Shown here one piece after another: positions 1 to 9,479 of a stretch of 64,000 nucleotides of DNA. The stretch is from Leishmania martiniquensis. Lineage: Eukaryota > Euglenozoa > Kinetoplastea > Trypanosomatida > Trypanosomatidae. The stretch is from contig NC_090171.1 in the NCBI RefSeq assembly GCF_017916325.1, positions 1,911,501 through 1,975,500 on the forward strand. The letters are read 5' to 3'. The notes under the pieces are model-generated. The model did not search any database. It saw only the letters and a program-made list of their open reading frames with translations, and was not told the origin of the DNA. Position numbers and translations under genes: made by a program. Every line of letters begins with the position of its first letter. Position 1 is the first letter of the stretch.

Positions 1-1202
1 AAACTTTTTTCTATTCACGTGGTCAGGGACTTTTTATGGTGGGTGGGCCATCTATCCGTTTGGGCATTCGGTTCAGTTCTGTTGATGCGTATTCTAACCA
101 TCCAACCCCTCCCCCTCCACCCCCCGCGCGCGAATGGTCGCGCACACAGGCACACAAAGTTGTGCGGCAGCTCTTCTCTATCGCAGTGATTGCGTGTTGT
201 ATTTACGCATCTTACCACATCGATCTACGCACCTCTTTGTAGGGCGACATGGTAGCCTTACAGCATCCTCTCTCTCCCTCTCCCTGTGCACTGAGTATCC
301 CTGCCGCGAAGTCGCCCTCACTCCCGCTCCAGCACGATTTGTTTGCCTCTGCAGTCCGAGCCGCCCATGTTTCACCACACTTTCGACTCTGCTGAGGGAC
401 TCGCTGGCCTTTTTTCCTTTTGTGCTTTCGGGTTACCTCCTCTTCGTTTGGCGGGTGTGCTCCCTGGTGTAAAACGTCACCGGCAAAGGTTGCTGTCAAG
501 CACTTCACGATGCACAGGTGTGTGACTCTTTGTGATGAAAGAGTGCGTATAAGCTATGCTGCATGACAAGAAGAGGAAGAGGGGGGCTGTAGGGGTATGA
601 GCCTAAGGGGTGGGGTGTGCGAGAGAGACGAGGGAGAGAGGGCGATGGGATGCATATGGGGAAAGGGAACGAGTAGCCCTTTGGTACCGTGAGTAGCTTT
701 GTCCGTGAAGGCGCAGGTGTGAAGGCTGAGGGAAGATGTGTGCGTGCGTACGTGCGCGAGACGGCCCAGTGTGTCGCTGTCTCTCTACTCCTAGGTGAAT
801 GCAGCCGCGCTTCCTCGCCTGTGTCTCAGCAGCCACAGGCCCTTCGTGCATGTCGCCCCTTTCCGCCTCTCCCTGTCTCTCTTTTTTTTTACTGCTTGCT
901 CTCTGCAGACTCCTTCATTTTTTTTTTCGGAGCAGCCTTTGTTTTCTCTCTCCTGGTGTGCCCTTTTCTCGTCGACTCTCCAAAAGGCTTGCTCATCCTC
1001 CGGCACCGTTGTTCGACTACCCGCCTCACAGACAGTCCGCCCCAGGCCTCTCCCTACCTTTCTCCTCATCTTGATTCAGAGGGACACAGAATCGCTCGCG
1101 CGCGGATACCATGCCAACGCACACGAAGACACACTTACGTAAAGAAATACGGAAGCATTCATGACGCAAAGTAACACTGCGTGGGAGACTCTCCACGATA
1201 TC

Positions 1203-1235
1203 TTTGCCCGGGGCATTGGCAATGCCCCGGGGAAA
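1203..1235. repeat. Perfect 11-bp inverted repeat (hairpin)
   Basis: Arms 1207-1217 (CCCGGGGCATT) and 1221-1231 (AATGCCCCGGG) are exact reverse complements separated by three bases. After one mismatch the pairing continues with TTT/AAA. This would form a very stable GC-rich stem-loop in DNA or RNA. Function unknown. Confidence 0.75.
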
Positions 1236-2569
1236 GGGGTCGCAAGTGGCCCGTTGCGGACCGCCCCCCCCCGAGCTATGAGAGCGCCAGCTCACCATTT
1301 CTATGGAGGCGCTCGTCCCACGAATAGGGTGTGCGTATTGCAGCCCCCTTCCCCCACCCCACCCCACTCTCTGGCGTCAACCCTTCTTTGCTCCGCAAGT
1401 CTTCCTTCTCATGCACGAATCGGGCATCTCAGATAGATGGCATAGTCGAAAAACAGAAAAACACACCGACACTCAGAGACACACACCATTTCACGGAAGG
1501 ACGCGCTCCCGCATTGCTCCTCTGCTGCTTGCACTCCTCCCCCTCCTCCTCCTCTCTATGCCTTTACCTACCCCCGTTCGCCACTCCATCCCCTTTCACC
1601 TACACACCCACACATCACTCTCCCCCGCTCGTTTTTTTCGTTACTTTCCAAACCCTTTCCCGCTTTCCACGGGCAGAGCTTACCGACGGTATAATATACA
1701 AAAGCACTGCTCCACCAGCTCGCCGCCTCCCTCCCCACGCGGCGTTCATCGGCACGGAGGCACAGCGGCTTAGATTTTTATCTCAAGGCAGTTTTCCCCC
1801 TGGAAGGCTCCGCAGACGCAGCGAATACGCGTGAGAGAGGGCGCTGAATCGTGCTCGTCCATTGCGCACACCCTCAACTGCTGGCGTGCGATTTCCCATC
1901 TCTCGCACGATACTGTCAAGTGCAGCAGACGAAGAAGATCGCTGCCAGCAAAGACACACCCCTTTCGCTGACACCCTCCACTACTCCCTCCCCGCTCCCC
2001 CGTGCGACTTCTCTCTGCGTGGAGGGAGCGAAAGAAGTGAGTGTGTGGCGGCGCACCGCCACGTCCATGTAAACGAAAGGGAAGGTGGAGAGAGCCGCGC
2101 GCGTGCGCGAGGGATTTCTGCAATAAGGCACCTCCTCCTCTCCCCTATTGCTTTTGTGCGTCGTGGAAAGTGCCTTTCTCTTCCCCATTTCACCCGTTTC
2201 TCGAGCCTCTCTTGTTGTTCTTGTTTCTTTGTTGGGTGGGGCAGCGTAACAAACATTCTGCAACACAGAAGATTTCTTTGCTTTATACGCTCCTCGTGTG
2301 CCTCCGCCAGCACAAACCTTCACTTACAGTTCTGTCTCCTCCCACCCCTCTCTCCTCCTTCGCTTTTTTGTTGCTGCTCTCGGGGAAACGGAAAAAGCAC
2401 CGGATACCGCCTTTGGGTGCACATGTGTCGTCGTGGTACCCTTCGGTGAGGCTTTGGTGATTCCTTGTTGGTACCAAGCGCGAGCGTTTTTGCTCCGTGC
2501 GTCCGCATGTTCTCTGCCGCGGGCTCGGGTTGCACCTACAGACGACTGCTGGCTAGATAGTGGTTCTTC

Positions 2570-2673
2570 CTCTTCTGCTCTGCCTTTGTGTGTGCACCCT
2601 CTCCCCTTTTTTGTCTCGCAAACGCCGCGTCGCTGTGTACTGCTTGTTACGTGGGTGGGTGTGGGTGCAGCAG
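2570..2673 (+). promoter_or_regulatory. Predicted spliced-leader acceptor region of the 2H gene
   Basis: A CT-rich tract (about 2570-2620) is followed by a G/T stretch and AG dinucleotides at 2669-2670 and 2672-2673. No ATG occurs between these AGs and the chosen start at 2746. Inference from the general trypanosomatid trans-splicing rule (polypyrimidine tract, then first AG). Confidence 0.45.
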
Positions 2674-2745
2674 GTTAAGAGCTTCGCCAAGAAATCCGCA
2701 TCCGCAGGAACAGTTTGCGTGCGTACGCACCGCTTCCGTCTTGCC

Positions 2746-3453
2746 ATGTCATTCTTGGCGTTGAATGTGTGTCTGATCAGCTCCGCCTTCGATGTGGTGG
2801 CGCTGCCGCTGTCGTCGACGTTGTGCCCGGTCGAAGGGGATGACGACGCCGACGACACGTCCCTGTGCTACGGCCTCGCACCACTCACAGAGAAAGGTCG
2901 AAAAGGGTACGGCTACGCACACTGTACGGTGATGCAGCTCTGTGCGCGTGCGCTGGATTTGAAGGCAATTCGGGAGATTGTGCGCGAGACGTGGCTGAAG
3001 TTTCGAGCGCACGTACTGGAGTCGAAGGAGTCGTTGGTGCTGACCGGCGTTGCCGACGGTCCGATCTTTGCAACGACGGAGGATGGGCGCACTGTGCGGC
3101 TGCCGAATATCACGGTGGAGCGCAGCCCTGGCCTGATGTGGTTGCACGAGACTATCGTGCGCGAGCTGGAACAGTATCATGTCAAAGTAGGCTCAGAAGA
3201 CGTAGCCAAGTCCGCCTTTCACAGGAAGTTCCCTGCCGATAGCAACAATTCCACGCCGGAATGGATGCTCTCCTTCACGAGCAAGTACGCGCACGAAAAC
3301 TACGCGCCACACATCACGCTCGGCGCTTGCACCGAGAAGAACGTGGCGGCGTTTTCGTTTTTACAAAAGACGGAGATCCCCTGGCGTGAGTGCCGGCTTG
3401 TGGTGAGTCACATGGGAAACTTCTGCTCCTGCTTCGACCTCCTCGACAGCTGA
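2746..3453 (+). CDS. 2H phosphoesterase-like protein (LigT/CPDase superfamily)
   Basis: A 235-residue protein. Two H-x-T-hydrophobic motifs are visible, H59-C-T-V and H189-I-T-L, the second inside a Y-A-P-H-I-T-L-G context that is classic for the 2H fold. In this superfamily the paired HxT/S motifs form the active site and act on 2',3'-cyclic or other phosphodiesters of RNA or nucleotides. The substrate here cannot be told. The frame is open upstream to 2560 with only non-ATG starts; the ATG at 2746 is the first one after the predicted splice acceptor, so I use it. The upstream extension would also add Arg-rich UTR-like sequence. Residues 1-30 are hydrophobic but do not form a clear signal peptide. 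First of two plus-strand genes, 1.6 kb before the SWEET gene. Confidence 0.8.
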   Translation: MSFLALNVCLISSAFDVVALPLSSTLCPVEGDDDADDTSLCYGLAPLTEKGRKGYGYAHCTVMQLCARALDLKAIREIVRETWLKFRAHVLESKESLVLTGVADGPIFATTEDGRTVRLPNITVERSPGLMWLHETIVRELEQYHVKVGSEDVAKSAFHRKFPADSNNSTPEWMLSFTSKYAHENYAPHITLGACTEKNVAAFSFLQKTEIPWRECRLVVSHMGNFCSCFDLLDS

Positions 3454-5029
3454 ATGAGCCACGTCGACCTTTTTGTGCGCATCTTTCGTTCTCTCGGCGT
3501 TTTTCGTTTGTTTCCTTTTTCGCCCCGCCCCTTTTTTCCGTTGCTCTCCCGTGGGAGTCGGTATATCGGCTTACACCCTAACCAGTCATCCGCCTCCGCC
3601 TCCCCTCCCCCTTTTCTCTTCCCTCCCCCTCCTCCTCCCTCGGCCACGCATGCGTGACCTTTTCACTTTTGCCTTTTCTTCCTGTTCGACGTTCCGTGAC
3701 TCAGGCGCGTCGCCGTGTGGACTTGTGCGTCTCTCTCGCTTTCGATGGCGCATTTCCTGCTACTGGGGGAAGTCCTGCTATATGATGCTCTTATGTTTGC
3801 CTCTCTCAATGTTGGTACCGCTTCGCGTAGCTATGCCGCTCGTTCGGTGACAGCGATTATGAGAGGCTTCGAAGGTCTGCTTCCCGAACCTGCTTTCAGC
3901 GGTGCAGTGTGAAGCGGCCCTCACACCTCATGTGACGGTGGTGAAATGATTGCTACTACACAATGCAGCTTTTTTTTTCGGACCCGCGCCCGCCCGCCTG
4001 CAAACAAGCGATGAAGCGGATTCGTCTTGCGCCGCTTGCAAAGTCTGGCCGCGTTAGCGAAACTAAGCACATGTATTCCTAGGAGACTCAGCGGCACCGC
4101 AAGGTGTGGTCGGTGGCCATCGACGCCGATGTCGGTGGCAGATATGTGGTACACATATGTTACAGCTCTGTCAGATCGACAGACGTCGGGCACGCAGCTC
4201 CTCTTGTTAGTGAGGGCCGCGAATCGTTCACTCGTAACGCTGCACCTCCGACACGCTACTCAGTAGCCTTTTCCAAGATAATGGTGTGAGCCAAAGAAAA
4301 CAAAGCAGTAGGCAAGTGCGGATTTCTCCTAGCCGCGCTGCCCACTCGTCTCGTAAGGGAAGGTGTCTGGCCCCAGCATCACGCGGCTGCAGCATAGCCT
4401 ACGCGCACGCGCCTGACCGCTGCCCTATTGGCACCGCTTCGGCACAGTGGCCGCTGAGCTCGTCAGCCTCGTCTTGGTCATTTTCGCTCACCGATCTGCC
4501 GACTTCCTGTCCTCTCTGTCTTGTTCCGTTGCCTTTTCCCTTTTCTCTCACCCCCAGTGCGCCACACAACCCAGAGCCGGCCTCCCCTTCATAGGTGCTC
4601 CCTCGCCCCTCATTGAGCTGTTCATTTTTTCGCGCCCCTCTGTCGTGGTGTCTGTGTAGGTGTGGAAAGCGTTCGCTCCCTCCGAGGGCTTTGCGGCCAA
4701 CTTGGCAGTCACCGAGCCCTCACCCCACACCCCTCCCCCTCTCCTCAACTGCGCAGCGGCAAGTTTCAGAAGTTGGTGACGCTGTCGCTCGTGGAATAAC
4801 ACGCACCTCTAACGTGGACACATCGCTTTTCTCACAACCGCTCAAGACAGGCATACCACAAAAGAGGGCCACGAACACTATTGCATAAGCGAAGGACGCC
4901 ACCTCTTTTTTTCTCGGCTTGCCCTTCCGTACCTGTTTCTCATTCAGTATTCGTATTTTTCTTTGAACTGCTGCGCGCACAAACACGCAGGCAGACATAC
5001 TACTGCGCACTGCCGGACGCAAAGAAACG
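3454..5029. other. Intergenic region between the two plus-strand genes
   Basis: No gene seen. The first 200 bases are strongly C/T-rich. The stretch 3900-4480 is of mixed composition, with only short non-conserved-looking frames. From about 4500 pyrimidine tracts return, ending in the SWEET acceptor at 4946-4947. Confidence 0.65.
4905..4947 (+). promoter_or_regulatory. Predicted spliced-leader acceptor of the SWEET gene
   Basis: A tract of T and C from about 4908 runs to CATTCAG, with AG at 4946-4947. No ATG lies between this AG and the start codon at 5030, giving a predicted 5' UTR of about 82 nt. Confidence 0.6.
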
Positions 5030-5749
5030 ATGAGCGTCCTTCTCCAGATCATCTCTTTCTCCGCCACATTGGCGTCGCTGTTCATGGTGGTGTCGCCCGT
5101 CATCACTGTCAAAAACATGCGCGCTGTCAAGTCGATTGGTGGCATTACCGTCACGTTCTTCTGCGCGCAGCTCCTCAACTGCAGCGTGTGGGCAATGTAC
5201 GGCGTCCTAACCGTTTCCTTTCCACTGATTATCTGCAATACGATCGGCTCTGCCGTTGCCGTGTATTGTATCTTCATGTTCCTGGCTGTGGCCTGGATGG
5301 AGGAGAAGGCGGGCCATACGCACGTTTCGACAAGCTATCGCGCCTCGCGGAAAGTGGCGTTGTTTACCACGCTCGTTATCACTCTCTTCATGCTGCTGCT
5401 TCTCTACCTCGCCAGATATGCGAACCGCAGCTTTGCCATACAGCTAAACGGCATCCTTGGAGGTTGCTGCGTTATATTCATGCTGAGCTCGCCGCTTGCC
5501 TTGGCGAGATCCATCGTGCGAAACGAAAACGCCGAACCACTGCAACCGGTAACTGTCATTTTTGCGACGCTGAATAGTGTTCTGTGGACGTTGTATGGCG
5601 TGCTAAAGCAGGACGCGTACATCACGATACCCAACGCGCTCTGCACCTTAGCGTGCTTCTTTCAGATTGCGCTGCTCATGCGGTACGGTCGTCGCCCTTC
5701 TGAGCATATTGCGATCATAGACGCAACGGCGCCAGGTCTTCTCGACTAG
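5030..5749 (+). CDS. SWEET-family sugar transporter (MtN3/saliva type)
   Basis: A 239-residue membrane protein with the seven-helix, two-triple-helix-bundle layout of SWEETs. The first repeat has P23, the N50-x3-W54-x2-Y57-G58 motif and P65 with N70. The second has P155, N182-x3-W186-x2-Y189-G190, D195 and P201-N202. The four prolines match the known SWEET proline tetrad and the Asn/Trp residues match the substrate-pocket positions. These proteins are bidirectional uniporters for sugars; direction and substrate are not predictable here. The charged stretch at 90-108 fits the inter-repeat loop before the linker helix, and the C-terminal tail is short (about 20 residues). Last gene of the plus-strand run, next to the convergent strand-switch region. 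Confidence 0.92.
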   Translation: MSVLLQIISFSATLASLFMVVSPVITVKNMRAVKSIGGITVTFFCAQLLNCSVWAMYGVLTVSFPLIICNTIGSAVAVYCIFMFLAVAWMEEKAGHTHVSTSYRASRKVALFTTLVITLFMLLLLYLARYANRSFAIQLNGILGGCCVIFMLSSPLALARSIVRNENAEPLQPVTVIFATLNSVLWTLYGVLKQDAYITIPNALCTLACFFQIALLMRYGRRPSEHIAIIDATAPGLLD

Positions 5750-5973
5750 ACGCCTTTTCCCGCCCGTAATGCGACGCGCAGCACGCGGCAACAAGCCTTG
5801 AGACGGAGAGAAGAAAGGAGGAGGAGGGCGAATTCTTCCGATGTACTGGACCCTATTTTTCGGTGTGTACCACTCTTGCAACTGGCGCCATCTGAGGGGC
5901 ACCAGGAAGATATGCACACTCTAACGGTAGGCTACTCTTGCTTGTTTTTCTTCGCTCCGCCGCTCGCCAGGTG

Positions 5974-6213
5974 TCTATGGTTAGCAGATACCACACCTGT
6001 GCACGTGGCAGTAGAGAGGAGTGCTGAACCTCACTCCGAAGTGGTGGTGCCGGCGGCGGCGTGTGTGTGTGTGGGGAGGGGGGAAGGCAGTGCTCCCTTT
6101 CCCCCTCCTCCCCGATACCCGGAACTGAGGCAAAAAGCACCTATGGCGGCGTCATGACCTGGCGCCTGCTGTTTAGGGAGGTCAGGGTGATGCATCGCTG
6201 CTGACGTCTGCGG
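5974..6213 (+). repeat. Degenerate SIDER-like dispersed repeat, copy A
   Basis: Bases 5974-6148 align by eye, in reverse complement, with 52862-53036: they share the GCAAAAAGCACCT segment, a GATACCCGG/GGTACCCGG segment, a GGCGGCGTGTG segment and several blocks near the left end. Bases 6174-6213 also align with 24382-24420 (TAGGGAGGTCAG followed by GTGATG with few mismatches). Size, divergence and location in a 3' flank fit the short degenerate retroposons (SIDER) of Leishmania; family assignment is inference. Confidence 0.5.
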
Positions 6214-6484
6214 CATCCGAATTATGGGAAGGGTCTCTGCGACTCCAGCGGATGTCAGCCGACTCTCCTTCACCCTGCTGGCGAGACGCGCGACCTGGCG
6301 ACCGACGTAATGTGGGTGCGGCTGTGACGCAACACCTGCGGAGTTTAGGTGGGCAGAGCTTGAAGGATGCCCTGATGTGGTGTCTGGGTCCGCGTTCTAT
6401 TGCTACCCATGCTCAACCGACTGTGCCGCACCCGTCGATTTCGCCGGGCCGGGCCTGTGTGGGGTTGTTTCCTGCGTTTTGTCT

Positions 6485-6735
6485 GCTAGAAGGCGGGCGT
6501 GCGGGGGGGGCAGTGGTCTGCGCGGTGTGCCGCCGGGCCCGTTTGCGGGCGCGGTGCTTCGGCGAGGGCCTGCCGCGCCGCCCCGGCGGCCCCCCTCGCC
6601 ACGGCCGCCCAGCGCGGGCTGGGCCCGGGGCAGGGGCCTGGCGCCCCGGGCCCCCGCCCGCGCCGCCGCCGCCACGCCCCCCGAAACCCGCCCCCCGCAA
6701 ACACACCGCGGCGCCCAGCACAAGCCCGCCGGCGG
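6485..6735. other. Extremely GC-rich block next to the strand switch
   Basis: A run of about 250 bases consists mostly of G and C, with several homopolymer runs of 5-9 bases and repeated CGCC/GCCG units. It begins just beyond the DNAAF1 stop codon on the minus strand. Open frames occur on both strands, but only because the composition lacks A/T-containing stop codons. No conserved protein is recognised. Confidence 0.7.
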
Positions 6736-7698
6736 CTACAGCGGCCCCAGTGCGCGACGCGCAAAAACCGGGCCCTGGTGAACAGCGACGCCGCGCTCTG
6801 CCGGGATGTAGATGGGCTCGTCGTCGGCATCCTGCGCAACGGCCGCGTTGTCGGGAGTGCTGTGTGCAAGAAAATGCGGGGTCGATCGTGTTTCCGCACC
6901 GTTGCGACGCCGGGCATCGCGTTGCGCCTCGCGAAACTCGCCGTAGTACGCGAACTGCGCTCGCGCTTCGGCCGCGGCGCGAGCGTGCTGCTCGCTTCGG
7001 ATGTCTGCCTCGGCCGCCGCGCCGCCCCTCGTAAAGGCCTCGGCACGCGCACGTTCATCGTTGAAGACAGGATAGTCATCGAGAAACCGCAGTGCAGGGA
7101 ACGCTGCAATCCAGCGCTTGCGGTGGTGCGGTGTGTGGCGACACAGCTCGTTTCCGTGAAGCAGCAGTGTGCGCAGCGTGGCGCGGTGGCCTTGCAAACA
7201 CGCCATTGTCGTCCTCTCGTCTTCGATACGGTTGTGGGTTACATCGAGCGACAGCAAACTCGAAAGCCCCTGCACGCCGTCGAGGCACTGCAGTCTGTTA
7301 TATCCCGCCAGAAGCGTGCGTAGCAGCGGCGCCGCCTTGTCAAGCCCATGAAGTGAAACAATCTGGTTGTGCGAGACGTCCAGAGTGCGCAAGGCTGGCA
7401 GGTGAGGCAACGACTCCAGGCGAGAGAGGACGTTGCAGGAAAGGTACAGGGAGTCGAGGCGGGTGAGCGCCGCGAGCCCGGCTAGATCACTCAAGGCGTT
7501 GTGGTCCAGGTAGAGCACGACGCAGCCAGTGAAGGCAGCGAGGCCGCTCACTTGGGCAAAGCCGAGGTGGTGCAGATAAAGCTTTTTGTTGAGCTCGGGT
7601 GTCGAGTAACCCTGCCATTTCCTGCACTGCTGAAGGATAAGCGACTCCGTCATGATTGTGGCGCCAGTGCAGTCACCGGCGTCGTCGACTGCCTTCAT
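6736..7698 (-). CDS. DNAAF1: Dynein axonemal assembly factor 1 (LRRC50/ODA7-like)
   Basis: A 320-residue leucine-rich repeat protein. After an N-terminal segment with Y-S-T-P-E-L-N (31-37) come about six LRRs (38-185) of the SDS22-like L-x2-L-x-L-x2-N type, then an LRR cap with the family-diagnostic F-L-D-D-Y-P-V-F-N-D-E-R (205-216) and A-x-x-x-G-G motif. In other organisms this cytoplasmic factor is needed to pre-assemble outer and inner dynein arms of the flagellum. The start is the ATG at 7698, directly after a C-rich tract and AG at 7718-7719; the longer open frame lies in the tract itself. At 320 residues it is much shorter than the human protein, and the long variable C-terminal region is missing. 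Last gene of the minus run. Confidence 0.88.
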   Translation of the reverse strand: MKAVDDAGDCTGATIMTESLILQQCRKWQGYSTPELNKKLYLHHLGFAQVSGLAAFTGCVVLYLDHNALSDLAGLAALTRLDSLYLSCNVLSRLESLPHLPALRTLDVSHNQIVSLHGLDKAAPLLRTLLAGYNRLQCLDGVQGLSSLLSLDVTHNRIEDERTTMACLQGHRATLRTLLLHGNELCRHTPHHRKRWIAAFPALRFLDDYPVFNDERARAEAFTRGGAAAEADIRSEQHARAAAEARAQFAYYGEFREAQRDARRRNGAETRSTPHFLAHSTPDNAAVAQDADDEPIYIPAERGVAVHQGPVFARRALGPL

Positions 7699-8330
7699 GT
7701 TTTTTTTTCCTATTGCTCTAAAGGGGGGAGGGGGGCTGGTCAAGGTGTGCCCGTTACCTCGAGGCGATGGTGTACGAGACGACTTGGGCAGCGAAAGAAA
7801 CGGAGGAGAGGTGAAGAGAGCGAGACGGTCAATGCTCACGAGGAAGGGGAGAGACGCTGCCAAGCAAAAGGGCAGCAGCAGCAGCAGCAAAAACAAAAAA
7901 AGTGCGTCCGGTGGTGCACAAGATCATAGGAGAGACCCGTGCCCTTTCAGGGAAACGGCGCACGTCGCTACGCCTCGTCTCTCATCTCTAAACGCTTCAC
8001 AACAAGCAGCACCGCAGGTACAGTGGTAACCCCCCCACTCCCTCCCTTCCTCCCCTCACGCACACACGTCGAGGCTGGCGAACGAGGCGAAGAAGCGGGC
8101 ACCCTCTAACGTCCACAGGGACGTAAAAGCACGGCTCCCCCCGCGCACACGATGTAGCAGCACATCTATTATGTGCCTGTGCCGTCATTGCGGTGCAAGA
8201 AGGGGCGAAGTGGCCACAGCCATTACTCTTCCTTACCTGTACGGTTACCAGAGCGCACGCCTCGCGTGGCCCACACCAAAACACCTCTTCGCTCCAGGAA
8301 TAACCATGGAAGCAGCACCTCGTCCGTCTT
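7699..8330. other. Intergenic region DNAAF1 / exosome subunit
   Basis: No gene seen. It contains the DNAAF1 acceptor, a five-unit CAG run near 7871 (CTG on the transcribed strand) and an A-rich patch after it. The rest is 3' flank of the exosome-subunit gene. Confidence 0.6.
7718..7740 (-). promoter_or_regulatory. Predicted spliced-leader acceptor of DNAAF1
   Basis: On the minus strand a nearly pure C/T tract (complement of 7720-7737) ends in TTTAG, with AG at 7719-7718. The start codon follows 20 bases later. This decides the start at 7698 over the longer upstream frame. Confidence 0.65.
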
Positions 8331-9020
8331 TCAGACATCCCGAGGCATTGTGGAGTAGGCCAGCTGGTTACGGATCTGCTCCAAGAGCGACGCCTTGCGT
8401 ACCTGCAGGCCTTTCATCGCCGCCTGCAGCAGCTGACTCATCGTCGCCGTCTCGCATGCACCTTTGTGGCAGCAGTAGTACATGCCGCCGAGGGAGAGGC
8501 CGCTGCATACCACGACGCTCGCCATCGCTGTGGCAGCCTCCTCTCGCGTGGGATCGACTATGATAGCGCCATCGTGGCGTAGCGCGGCACTGCACGCTGA
8601 AAAGGTGTCGTAAACCTCTGCCCCACCTGCCGTGAGGGCGGCGCACAAGGCGGTCGCCGCGGCGTCCCAGACAGCCCCGTCGTCGTGTACCACCTCAATC
8701 AGAACCTCGACTAGCAGCTGTGGGATGCGCCCTAGCACCACCGCTTGCTCGGCAACTCCCTCGAGTGCAAGGGCCATGTCGCGGTCGCAGGAGTGGTCGT
8801 GATTCGACGAATACGCCAAACTTCGGTGGACCTGGCAGCTGACACGGCCGCGCGTGCCGCGATATTCCTGAACAAGCTGCTGTGGCGGACGAACACCGCA
8901 GAGGACGCGCGTTTGGCCGATCTCGACACAGGCACTGCTGTGGCAGTTGGCCAGCACGTTGGTAGCAACGTGAATGGCACGCACCGCCTCCAGATGCTCG
9001 CGACCGTCAGCCCGCTTCAT
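8331..9020 (-). CDS. RNase PH-like exosome core subunit (RRP41/MTR3 lineage)
   Basis: A 229-residue protein beginning M-K-R-A-D-G-R-E, as RRP41-type subunits do, followed by the G-Q-T-R-V-L-C-G-V strand motif (about 30-38), a central R-D-M-A-L-A-L-E-G helix, and D-P-T-R-E-E before the final helices. It would form part of the six-membered RNase PH ring of the RNA exosome. The D-P-T-R-E-E motif and its spacing look closest to MTR3, but RRP41 and RRP46 paralogues are not excluded. The acidic/phosphate-binding catalytic residues of active RNase PH are not apparent, as expected for a structural subunit. The frame is open far upstream, but only as UTR-like sequence; ATG 9020 is chosen because the D-G-R motif follows it directly. 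Confidence 0.78.
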   Translation of the reverse strand: MKRADGREHLEAVRAIHVATNVLANCHSSACVEIGQTRVLCGVRPPQQLVQEYRGTRGRVSCQVHRSLAYSSNHDHSCDRDMALALEGVAEQAVVLGRIPQLLVEVLIEVVHDDGAVWDAAATALCAALTAGGAEVYDTFSACSAALRHDGAIIVDPTREEAATAMASVVVCSGLSLGGMYYCCHKGACETATMSQLLQAAMKGLQVRKASLLEQIRNQLAYSTMPRDV

Positions 9021-9479
9021 GTGCGCGCAGCGACGTTCGATTTCGGAAGTGACAGAAGCGTGCGTGCTCCCACGTGTGCGTAGGCTGGTGATGCGAGGCA
9101 CACACGCCGATAACGAAGAAATGAAGGAGACAAGGGGCAGAAGAGAAGGAGCGTAGAGAGAACTGACGCGCGTACGCCCGTGAGAAAGCTGGGGGAGAGG
9201 AGGGCGGAGGACGATGCGTGCGATGGCATGGCCGCACATCAAGGCACCGAAGCCGGCCCCCTTTTCACAGCTGTTTCGCTTGGCTCTCGTGCACGCATGC
9301 CGAGAAGCAGACGACGAAAGAGCGAACGAACAGAAGTGTGATGAAATCAGCGCCGCAAGATCGAACGGCGAACAGAAAACGAGAAGAGAGAACTCATGAG
9401 GCCTCCAACATGCGAAGCGCACGAGTTACCCCCTAGCAGATGTCACCGCTTCCGAGGATCAGATGGCGGCCCCCATGCA
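9021..9479. other. Intergenic region exosome subunit / VPS8
   Basis: Holds the 5' flank of the exosome-subunit gene, with pyrimidine tracts on the minus strand around 9085-9200, and the 3' flank of VPS8. No additional gene is seen. Confidence 0.6.

Larger units (their letters stand above)
1..2745. other. Intergenic / 5' flank, no gene recognised
   Basis: No convincing reading frame. The open frames here are short, start mostly on non-ATG codons and encode Ser/Pro/Leu/His-rich strings typical of pyrimidine-rich trypanosomatid UTR sequence. The plus strand is C/T-rich over long stretches (for example 1500-1760 and 2140-2400), as expected for flanks of plus-strand genes. A strong hairpin sits at 1203-1235. 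The pyrimidine tract and AG near 2570-2673 are the likely spliced-leader acceptor of the first gene. Confidence 0.7.
5750..6735. other. Convergent strand-switch region (end of both gene runs)
   Basis: The plus run ends at 5749 and the minus run ends at 6736, so this 986-bp interval is where two polycistronic units converge. In Leishmania such places are known transcription-termination zones, often marked by base J; that is established knowledge, not visible here. No tRNA or snRNA cluster is recognisable. It contains a SIDER-like repeat (about 5974-6213) and a block of extreme GC content (about 6485-6735). Confidence 0.75.

Noticed and set aside
6377..7323. Several long open frames on both strands over the GC block
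   Set aside because: Explained by extreme GC content (few stop codons). Only the DNAAF1 frame on the minus strand has recognisable motifs.
9021..9422. N-terminal extension of the exosome subunit
   Set aside because: The frame is open, but the extra 134 residues are UTR-like and contain the predicted splice region; the conserved D-G-R motif starts right after ATG 9020.
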